DNA of 12,248 nucleotides, from NCBI GenBank assembly GCA_029239545.1, contig JARBUQ010000068.1:1-12248 (forward strand), in the 5' to 3' direction. Under the pieces are notes generated by a model. It ran no database searches, was not told the origin of the DNA, and saw only the letters and a list, made by a program, of their open reading frames with translations. A program made the position numbers and the translations under genes. This DNA is from Paenibacillus sp. Lineage in GTDB: Bacteria > Bacillota > Bacilli > Paenibacillales > NBRC-103111. Each line of letters begins with the position of its first letter. Position 1 is the stretch's first letter. Below, piece after piece: positions 1 through 5,579 of the stretch.

Positions 1-150
1 AGCGGTTGCCTTTGAATCTTGTGTTGTAACCGATAAAAAATTAAATCAAAGAACACAAGTTCAAGAGGCAATCGGAGCCCACCTGCTTGCCCTCCCACCA
101 CCTAACTGATATCCAACACCAAGGACCTGACTGGTGAACTTCCAGTCAGG
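1..150 (+). ncRNA. 3' portion of a structured RNA, possibly 6S RNA (partial)
   Basis: There is no convincing ORF here, but the folding potential is strong. Positions 3-11 pair with 66-74 (9 bp, one G-U) and 18-25 pair with 52-59 (8 bp); the bases between also pair with small bulges, giving a long hairpin with an A/T-rich loop at 26-51. A pyrimidine-rich single-stranded stretch (about 76-103) follows. Then comes CCAACACCAAGGACCT at 113-128, which would pair with a 5' strand lying outside the window, and finally an intrinsic terminator. A terminal hairpin, an open bubble strand and a 3' closing-stem strand are the layout of 6S RNA. The predicted closing strand resembles my recollection of the Bacillus 6S ends, but that comparison is from memory. 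It could instead be another structured RNA or a leader fragment. The 5' end is missing. Confidence 0.42.
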
Positions 151-158
151 TTTTTCTT
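126..158 (+). terminator. Rho-independent terminator of the upstream RNA
   Basis: A perfect 9-bp stem, CCTGACTGG (126-134) with CCAGTCAGG (142-150), encloses a 7-nt loop and is followed directly by TTTTTCTT (151-158). The flanking A125/T151 could add a tenth pair. The T-run occurs only on the + strand, so it ends transcription entering from the left rather than the leftward ssu operon. Confidence 0.88.
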
Positions 159-269
159 ACGTCTTTTCTGTGTGATCTTATTAGCCAGAAAGTATAAATT
201 AATCGCTGTGGGACCTCATTCACATGGAATGGGAATCGGCTACAGGATGAGAAGAGAAGTTCACTGCCG

Positions 270-1037
270 CTAAATCGAGTAAGCGATAGCTTTCGAATCC
301 TTCGACGATATGGGAGCTTCCCGAACGAGTATCCGATCAAGAATCAGCTTCTCGAAATGGGCGAAGCCGCTGTCCCGCTCTCTTGGACGATTCAATGTAA
401 TCATCGTGTCCAAAGCGATCTCACCGTCCTCGATCAGAATGACACGATCAGCCATCGCTACCGCTTCGCTCACATCATGAGTGACGAGAATAGCGGTGAA
501 TTTCTGCTCATACCAGAGGCGCTCGATCAAATCCTGCATATCGATGCGAGTCAGGGCGTCCAGCGCTCCTAGCGGCTCATCCAGCAGCAGCACCCGCGGC
601 GATCCGGCAAGCGCCCGTGCCAATGCGACACGTTGACGCTGACCGCCGGAGAGCACTCCAGGCCATTCCTTGGCCTTGCCCTCCAGACCAACATCGCGCA
701 AAGCCCGCTCTGCCTGAGCCTTATCCCCGGAGTTCACGCCTATCTGGACGTTTGCGATCACTCTTTTCCAGGGCAATAAGCGGGCATCCTGGAAGAGCAT
801 CCTTGTATCGGATTGAATTCCGTTCAGCGGAGTCTCATCCAGTGTTATTACTCCGGCATTCGGCTCCTCCAATCCGGCGATCATACGAAGCAGCGTGCTC
901 TTGCCGCATCCGCTCCGACCTACGATGGCCAGGAATTGGCCGGCGGGAATATCGAGCTCGATCCCCCGGATAACTTGCGTAGCCCCGAATGATTTGCTTG
1001 CCTCATGGACATGAACCCGGGCTCCTATTTGTTCCAT
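270..1037 (-). CDS. ssuB: SsuB-type aliphatic sulfonate ABC transporter ATPase
   Basis: This is the cytoplasmic ATPase that powers import of alkanesulfonates through the SsuC channel. It has 255 residues, the same length as E. coli SsuB. All nucleotide-binding elements are present: Walker A GRSGCGKST (40-48), Q-loop Gln83 followed by the LLPW segment typical of the sulfonate/taurine/nitrate group, signature LSGGQ (129-133), Walker B VLLLDEP (149-155), D-loop GALD (157-160) and H-loop His187. The start is supported by GGGGAGG at 1052-1046, eight bases before the ATG and inside the 24-nt gap after ssuC. It is the last gene of the ssuADCB operon. No clear terminator was found on the minus strand between 269 and 160. 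Substrate specificity rests on operon context, because TauB and SsuB ATPases are hard to separate by sequence alone. Confidence 0.95.
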   Translation of the reverse strand: MEQIGARVHVHEASKSFGATQVIRGIELDIPAGQFLAIVGRSGCGKSTLLRMIAGLEEPNAGVITLDETPLNGIQSDTRMLFQDARLLPWKRVIANVQIGVNSGDKAQAERALRDVGLEGKAKEWPGVLSGGQRQRVALARALAGSPRVLLLDEPLGALDALTRIDMQDLIERLWYEQKFTAILVTHDVSEAVAMADRVILIEDGEIALDTMITLNRPRERDSGFAHFEKLILDRILVREAPISSKDSKAIAYSI

Positions 1038-1061
1038 ATTGGCGGCCTCCCCGCTACCCGC

Positions 1062-1841
1062 TTATTTTTTACTATAGTTAGGATGCCATTGCAGCCATAT
1101 CCGCTCGAGCAGCTTGGCGAACAGATCCGAGAGCTTACCAAGCACAGCGTACAGGACGATAGCTAACACAACTACATCCATACGCATAAACTCACGGGCA
1201 TTCATCGCCATATATCCAATTCCTTCATTCGCCGAGATCGTCTCTGCCACGATCAGCGTCAGCCACATGAAGCCCAGAGCGAATCGCACCCCGACAAGAA
1301 TGGAAGCTAGCGCCCCTGGCAGTATAACGTGCCGGTACAAAGCAAACCCGCGCAGCCCATACACTTTGGCCATCTCGATCAGACCAGGATCAACCGAACG
1401 AATTCCGTGTAAAGTGTTCAAATAAATAGGAAATAACACACCCAAGGCGACCAGAAAAATCTTCGCCTCTTCCTGAATCCCGAACCACAGAATAACAAGT
1501 GGAATCAAAGCCAGATGAGGGACGTTGCGAATCATCTGCAGCGAGCTGTCGAATAGTTTCTCCGATAGACGGAATACCCCGTTCAGCATTCCCATTACGA
1601 AGCCAATCCCGCCGCCAATCACAAAGCCGATAAAAGCTCGCTTGCTGCTAGTCCAAATATATTCGAACAAGGTGCCCGCAATGGCCAGCTTATATCCCGC
1701 TTCCAGCACCATCCATGGCGTAGGCAAAATTCTAGTAGGCACGACTCCATACTGAACGAATACTTGCCATAAAATGACGAATACTACAGGTACGATCCAT
1801 GGAAGGATACGGCTATTCTCTATTTTTTGCAGCGCGCTCAT
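1062..1841 (-). CDS. ssuC: SsuC-type sulfonate ABC transporter permease
   Basis: This is the integral membrane subunit forming the sulfonate translocation path. It is a hydrophobic protein with about six membrane spans, including segments near residues 14-33, 70-90, 112-122, 127-146 and 190-205. The cytoplasmic EAA coupling loop is near residues 156-176 (EMAKVYG, then ILPGAL), where the ATPase docks. Length (259 aa) fits the family. I place the start at ATG 1841 because GGAGG at 1855-1851 is 9 bases upstream. The alternative GTG at 1847 would leave only 3 bases and overlap the ssuD stop (TGA 1846-1844). The gap to ssuD is therefore 2 nt, suggesting translational coupling, and ssuB follows 24 nt downstream. 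Naming as SsuC rather than TauC relies on the adjacent SsuD. Confidence 0.94.
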   Translation of the reverse strand: MSALQKIENSRILPWIVPVVFVILWQVFVQYGVVPTRILPTPWMVLEAGYKLAIAGTLFEYIWTSSKRAFIGFVIGGGIGFVMGMLNGVFRLSEKLFDSSLQMIRNVPHLALIPLVILWFGIQEEAKIFLVALGVLFPIYLNTLHGIRSVDPGLIEMAKVYGLRGFALYRHVILPGALASILVGVRFALGFMWLTLIVAETISANEGIGYMAMNAREFMRMDVVVLAIVLYAVLGKLSDLFAKLLERIWLQWHPNYSKK

Positions 1842-1843
1842 AG

Positions 1844-2992
1844 TCACGCACCTCCATTTGCACCTGAATTGGCAGCTTTCGGACGCAGGTTGTAGGCTAC
1901 CAACTCTCCCAGTGGAGCGTTATAGTCGGCTGTATTCTGCTTCTTGCCTGGAAGGAGCGGGAATAACAGCTCTGCAACCCGATAAGACTCTTCGAGATGC
2001 GGATAACCGGACAGGATAAAGGTGTCGATCCCCAGATCCGCATATTCCTGCATACGTGCCGCCACCGAGTGAGGATCGCCCACAAGGGCTGTTCCCGCTC
2101 CGCCTCGCACAAGACCGATACCCGCCCACAAGTTCGGGCCGATCACTAGCGAAGACTTGTCTCCGGTATTAAGCCCCGTCATCCGCTGCTGACCTACTGA
2201 GTCATAACGTGCGAATACTTGCTTAGCATCCGCGATCATTTTGTCATCCACGTGTTTGATCAGATTGTCGGCGGCGGCCCATGCCTCCTCCTCAGTTTCA
2301 CGAACAATCACATGCAGACGAATCCCGAATCTTACGGTTCTGCCCTGGTCAGCAGCCAGAGCGCGAACCTCCTCAATCTTCTTGGCGACCTCAGACGGCG
2401 CTTCACCCCATGTGAGGTAAACATCGATATGCTCAGCCGCAATACCCAGCGCAGCAGGTGAGGACCCGCCGAAATATAGAGGGGGATACGGCTTCTGGAC
2501 AGGCAGGTATACAACCTTCCCCTTCTCCGTTCTTATATAATCCCCTTCATAAGTAACCTCTTCTCCCTGCACAAGCTTGCGCCATACATCCAGAAACTCA
2601 CCTGTTTGATAGTAGCGTTCATCATGTCCAAGGAACACTCCATCTGACGCGAGCTCAACAGGATCTCCGCCTGTAACAATGTTCACCAGCAATCTGCCTC
2701 CCGATAAACGGTCGAAGGTTGAGGCCATTCGAGCCGAAACGGCAGGATGCATAAGGCCTGGACGAACGGCTACCAGAAACTTCAATCTCTCGGTTACCGG
2801 GATAAGGGAGGACGCGGCAATCCACGCATCCTCGCATGCTTTTCCGGTTGGTAGTAATGCACCCTCGAATCCTAGCCGATCAACGGCTTGCGCGACCTGT
2901 CTGATATAGCCGTAATCTACAGCTCTCGCGCCTTCGGTAGTGCCCAGGTAGCGACCATCGCCGTGCAATGGGATAAACCAGAATACATTCAT
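1844..2992 (-). CDS. ssuD: FMNH2-dependent alkanesulfonate monooxygenase
   Basis: This cytoplasmic flavin-dependent enzyme of the bacterial luciferase-like family uses FMNH2 and O2 to cleave the C-S bond of C1-substituted alkanesulfonates, giving an aldehyde and sulfite for sulfur assimilation. The 382 residues align with E. coli SsuD as I remember it with an offset of one. The functional residues known in E. coli are all present: Cys53 (Cys54), Arg225 and His227 in FGIRLHVIVRET (Arg226, His228), Arg296 in GLVRGGAG (Arg297) and Tyr330 in SGYPHLEE (Tyr331). The start is ATG 2992, with AAGGAG at 3005-3000 seven bases upstream, only 14 nt after the ssuA stop. The flavin reductase SsuE that normally supplies FMNH2 is not encoded in this window. 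Identity is very secure. Confidence 0.97.
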   Translation of the reverse strand: MNVFWFIPLHGDGRYLGTTEGARAVDYGYIRQVAQAVDRLGFEGALLPTGKACEDAWIAASSLIPVTERLKFLVAVRPGLMHPAVSARMASTFDRLSGGRLLVNIVTGGDPVELASDGVFLGHDERYYQTGEFLDVWRKLVQGEEVTYEGDYIRTEKGKVVYLPVQKPYPPLYFGGSSPAALGIAAEHIDVYLTWGEAPSEVAKKIEEVRALAADQGRTVRFGIRLHVIVRETEEEAWAAADNLIKHVDDKMIADAKQVFARYDSVGQQRMTGLNTGDKSSLVIGPNLWAGIGLVRGGAGTALVGDPHSVAARMQEYADLGIDTFILSGYPHLEESYRVAELLFPLLPGKKQNTADYNAPLGELVAYNLRPKAANSGANGGA

Positions 2993-3006
2993 TCGAGAGC
3001 TCCTTA

Positions 3007-4026
3007 TTATTTTTTTATGACTGCATCGCTGACTTTTATCGCATTCGGAATTAATTTAAGCTCGAAGAAAGCATCGGCAACCAATTGTTGTTCTTTGATT
3101 ACAGTATCGCTAATGATTTGAATTCCGTAAGCACGGTTGGCAAGGGCCAGCTCCAAAGCTTTAACATCAATACCCAGCTCACCAGAAAGCTGTTTGGCAA
3201 CCTGCGGCAGATTCGCTTTTGCCCATTCATTGGTTGTTCCCAGATCCTTGAGATAGGCATCTACTACATCCGGGTATTTCGTAGCAAACGAGCGAGAGCC
3301 CAAATAAAATTCGTAATTCTTGACTAGATCTTTGCCGTTAGCCAATACTTTGGCTCCCGAGCCTACCTGTGCGGCAGAGTAGAACGGCTCCCAGATCACC
3401 CAAGCGTCCACACTGCCGCGCTCAAAAGCAACACGCGCATCAGCCGGAGGAAGGAAAACTACCTCTACATCCGTATACTTGAGATTAGCCTGCTCTAACA
3501 ATTTCACTAACAAATAATGCACATTGGAGCCTTTGTTCAGCGCAATCTTCTTGCCCTTGAGCTCGGCGACACTCTTGATTGGAGAATCCTTAGGGATCAG
3601 TAGAGCTTCGGCTGCTGGTGAAGGAGGCTCATGAGCCAAATATACAAGGGGTGCGCCAGCAGCCTGCGAAAAGATCGGCGGAGCCTCACCCGTATGACCC
3701 AGGTCGATGCTGCCTACATTCAGAGCTTCCAGCAATTGCGGTCCACCAGGAAACTCTGTCCATTGAACCTTGTAGCCCAACTCTTCCAGTCGTTTGTCGA
3801 GCGTTCCGCGTGATTTCATAATATTAACAGATGCGTACTTCTGATAACCGATTCTTACGGTTGGTTTGGGCTCTTTACTGACTGCTGGTGTTGCGGTGGC
3901 GCCAGATGCGGTTGTAGGAGTTGCAGTTTCTTTGCCGCAGCCGGATAAGGATATTGCGAGCAATACGGTTACTAACAAGAATACAAGCGGTGAACGTTTG
4001 AAGCTGGATCCCCTGAATAAATTCAT
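3007..4026 (-). CDS. ssuA: SsuA-type sulfonate-binding lipoprotein
   Basis: This is the extracellular substrate receptor of the sulfonate ABC importer. Residues 1-30 form a lipoprotein signal peptide: basic N-terminus, hydrophobic core at about 13-26 and lipobox LSGC with Cys30 as the predicted lipidated residue. A Thr/Ala-rich linker (31-55) follows, then a type II periplasmic-binding fold of the SsuA/TauA/NMT1 group. Visible family motifs are VRIGYQ (57-62), DLGHTGEAP (108-116), ALNKGSN (162-168) and WVIWEPF (209-215). It is first in the operon and divergent from the HTH/binding-domain regulator, with which it shares several of these motifs. The ribosome binding site is weak: AAAGGG ends 13 bases before the ATG, and no in-frame alternative start fits better. 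The exact ligand (alkanesulfonate, taurine or aromatic sulfonate) cannot be read from sequence. Confidence 0.94.
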   Translation of the reverse strand: MNLFRGSSFKRSPLVFLLVTVLLAISLSGCGKETATPTTASGATATPAVSKEPKPTVRIGYQKYASVNIMKSRGTLDKRLEELGYKVQWTEFPGGPQLLEALNVGSIDLGHTGEAPPIFSQAAGAPLVYLAHEPPSPAAEALLIPKDSPIKSVAELKGKKIALNKGSNVHYLLVKLLEQANLKYTDVEVVFLPPADARVAFERGSVDAWVIWEPFYSAAQVGSGAKVLANGKDLVKNYEFYLGSRSFATKYPDVVDAYLKDLGTTNEWAKANLPQVAKQLSGELGIDVKALELALANRAYGIQIISDTVIKEQQLVADAFFELKLIPNAIKVSDAVIKK

Positions 4027-4116
4027 CGGTCAATCACTACCCTTTCAAATTTGAGGTTTCAGTAATTTTAATAAAGTTTACTATTCCTATTAAAATACTG
4101 CGTTTTATTAATATCG

Positions 4117-4145
4117 AAATTAACATCATTCCTGAGCAACGTCAA
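4117..4145 (-). promoter_or_regulatory. Candidate sigma-A promoter of ssuADCB
   Basis: Reading leftward, TTGACG at 4145-4140 is a near-consensus -35 element, and 17 bases later TAATTT (4122-4117) is a poor -10. A 15-base spacing to GTTAAT gives a better -10 but a short spacer. Transcription would start near 4110, leaving an A/T-rich leader of about 84 nt. An AATAGGAATAGT segment in that leader (4092-4081) is a possible repressor site. The -35 is convincing; the rest is tentative. Confidence 0.35.
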
Positions 4146-4188
4146 TACTATGACGACAATTGATCAAAATTGAGGAGGAGTGAGGAAG

Positions 4189-4275
4189 ATGACCATTTTT
4201 TTACAACTTAGCCTCCCCACTTCCTACACGCAATCTCCATTTGCAAGTCATTCCCCACCACATAACGTTTCATAA
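4189..4275 (+). CDS. Possible 28-codon leader peptide upstream of the regulator
   Basis: An ATG at 4189 preceded by GGAGG (4174-4178, 10-base spacing) opens a 28-codon frame ending in TAA at 4273-4275. The peptide starts MTIFLQLSLPTSY and is rich in Ser, Pro and His; it has no Cys or Met run that would suggest sulfur-sensing attenuation. Its stop codon lies in the left arm of the inverted repeat at 4268-4290, and it precedes the regulator start by about 98 nt. The Shine-Dalgarno is as good as those of the real genes, but no clear + strand promoter was found upstream. Chance occurrence is quite possible. Confidence 0.2.
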   Translation: MTIFLQLSLPTSYTQSPFASHSPPHNVS

Positions 4276-4290
4276 AAAAAACTTATGAAA
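4268..4290. repeat. Inverted repeat 1, candidate operator
   Basis: A perfect 8-bp inverted repeat, TTTCATAA (4268-4275) and TTATGAAA (4283-4290), has a 7-base A-rich spacer. It is upstream of the regulator promoter region. No T-run follows on the + strand, so a terminator is unlikely; a dimeric protein binding site is the better guess. Confidence 0.4.
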
Positions 4291-4304
4291 TACAAAAAAA
4301 TAAT

Positions 4305-4327
4305 CTATACAATTCCGATTTGTATAG
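4305..4327. repeat. Inverted repeat 2, candidate operator on the regulator promoter
   Basis: A perfect 8-bp inverted repeat, CTATACAA (4305-4312) and TTGTATAG (4320-4327), has a 7-base spacer, the same 8-7-8 geometry as the repeat centred 37 bp upstream. It adjoins TATGAT (4328-4333), the best -10-like sequence before the regulator, with TATACA (4306-4311) as a weak -35 at 16 bp. A protein bound here would cover the promoter, so autoregulation is plausible. Confidence 0.45.
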
Positions 4328-4373
4328 TATGATTTAAATATAAGCCTATTCATATAGCTCGGAGGTGTTGGCA

Positions 4374-5579
4374 TTGGCCATTAAGGATATGGATTTACTC
4401 CCATTACAGGAAGCGATGGATTGGCTCGGAGTGAGCCGTGCAACTATAGATCGTTGGCGACGCAATCGCAATCTGCCATTCATTAAGATAGGCAAGGAAA
4501 TTTATATGGAAAAGCCCAAGCTCCAGGCCTGGATACAGCAGCATGCTCCTATCGTAGAGCGGGAAAGCATTTCTCCGGTTGCGCCAGCCTCTTCAGAACG
4601 AATTACGATTGGTTACCAAAGCGGCGCAGCCCTTCTATGGACTCCATTAATTATCAAGCAGTTGGGCTGGTTCGAGGAGGAGCTCCATATTGTCTCCCCT
4701 TCCACCTCCTATACAGTGAACTGGGTGAATGCTCCTAACGGCATTGAACTGGTAGAAGAATTAATTGCGGGACGAGTACATATTGCTTCCGTTGGTGATT
4801 ATCCGATTATGATCAGTCAGGCGCTCAGTCAGATTCTGCCTAAGTTCAAGTCTTTGCTGCTGGCTTTTGACGGAAAAACGCGAAATGGCGGGGGCATCTC
4901 TCTAGTCGTCCCCTCTGGCAGCTCTGTACAGAGCCTGTCTGATCTTGCTTCTACAACGATCTCAACCGTTGCTAACTCCAGTGCATCCCTTCGTTTGAAA
5001 GGAGTAATGACTTCTCTTGGTATGGGTAATCAGGAGATCGCGTTTCGTCAGATGGGGGAATGCTTAAACGGAATCGTGGACCGAAGTGTTGGAGCCAGTG
5101 TGATGTGGGAGCCCTACTTGAGCTGGGCGCAATCGTTAGGGGCGGGCGTGACATTATTCGATGAGGGGATGGGCGACGATTATTTGACCGGCCTGCTTGC
5201 CGATGACCGATGGGCTGAGCAGAATGAAGCCGTCGTAATCGCTTATCTGAAGGCTCATCTTCGAGCCCACGAGTTCATACGCAGTCAGCCGGCTACTGCC
5301 GCTGCTCTGATCAGTCAGGCAAGCGGCTTCCCCGTGCAGCTGGTGACCCGAATAATAGCAAGCATCCGTTGGGATGCTTGCTTATACAGTCGCGATCTGC
5401 GTACATTAAGCAGCATCACTCCTGATAATTATGTTCATCCGGCGAGCAGCGGACAGTCCAGGCTTCCTAGTATCGCAGCGAATAAGCCTTACCTGCAATA
5501 CGCGGTGGAGGCGTTAAGACTTCCCATTCTGCCCGATTCCCTGCTTCCGGGGGATTGGTCTGCGGAAACCGTCTATTGA
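4374..5579 (+). CDS. HTH plus SsuA-like binding-domain regulator (cytosolic sensor)
   Basis: The predicted product joins two domains. Residues 8-55 match the excisionase/AlpA (HTH_17) winged-helix type: an LLPLQEAMDWLGVS first helix pair, a recognition segment SRATIDRWRRNRNLP (21-35), the wing FIKIGKEIYM and a closing helix. Residues about 76-330 form an NMT1/SsuA-like solute-binding domain with ITIGYQ (77-82), HIASVGDYP (136-144) and MWEPY (244-248), each matching a motif of the neighbouring SsuA. There is no signal peptide, membrane span or lipobox, so it should stay in the cytoplasm and bind DNA in response to a ligand. I chose TTG 4374, with GGAGGTG at 4361-4367; the GTG at 4365 lies inside that site. 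It is divergent from ssuA and ends tail-to-tail with the MFS gene (7-bp overlap). Role, ligand and direction of control are inferred. Confidence 0.8.
   Translation: MAIKDMDLLPLQEAMDWLGVSRATIDRWRRNRNLPFIKIGKEIYMEKPKLQAWIQQHAPIVERESISPVAPASSERITIGYQSGAALLWTPLIIKQLGWFEEELHIVSPSTSYTVNWVNAPNGIELVEELIAGRVHIASVGDYPIMISQALSQILPKFKSLLLAFDGKTRNGGGISLVVPSGSSVQSLSDLASTTISTVANSSASLRLKGVMTSLGMGNQEIAFRQMGECLNGIVDRSVGASVMWEPYLSWAQSLGAGVTLFDEGMGDDYLTGLLADDRWAEQNEAVVIAYLKAHLRAHEFIRSQPATAAALISQASGFPVQLVTRIIASIRWDACLYSRDLRTLSSITPDNYVHPASSGQSRLPSIAANKPYLQYAVEALRLPILPDSLLPGDWSAETVY
5357..5382. repeat. 11-bp perfect hairpin inside the regulator gene
   Basis: AGCAAGCATCC (5357-5367) and GGATGCTTGCT (5372-5382) pair perfectly around a GTTG tetraloop. 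It encodes residues around IASIRWDACLY near the C-terminal end of the binding domain. No T-run follows on either strand, so it is not a canonical terminator. It may stabilise or pause the mRNA, or be a palindromic repeat element. Confidence 0.6.

Larger units (their letters stand above)
4027..4373. other. Divergent regulatory region between ssuA and the sensor-regulator gene
   Basis: This 347-bp A/T-rich spacer holds the candidate ssuA promoter (4145-4117), a small possible leader ORF (4189-4275, +), two inverted repeats of identical geometry (4268-4290 and 4305-4327) and a near-palindrome around TTGATCAA (about 4160-4167). Two A-tracts (about 4274-4281 and 4294-4300) lie roughly two helical turns apart, which would favour intrinsic bending. 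I see no other gene in it. Confidence 0.6.

Noticed and set aside
1..150. tmRNA, SRP RNA or a tRNA at the left edge
   Set aside because: No acceptor/T-arm sequence, no tag-peptide frame and no SRP apical tetraloop motif is visible; the structure fits these poorly.
617..973. 118-codon + strand ORF opposite ssuB
   Set aside because: It is antisense to a gene with every ABC ATPase motif, has no ribosome binding site and its product resembles no family.
1114..1425. 103-codon + strand ORF opposite ssuC
   Set aside because: It mirrors the codon pattern of the permease on the other strand, and no start signal or recognisable domain was seen.
1845..1847. GTG start for ssuC overlapping the ssuD stop
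   Set aside because: It would lie 3 bases from the GGAGG, whereas the ATG at 1841 has a normal 9-base spacing.
4268..4290. Inverted repeat 1 as a terminator of the small ORF
   Set aside because: The stem is A/T-only apart from one C-G pair, and A-rich rather than T-rich sequence follows on the + strand.
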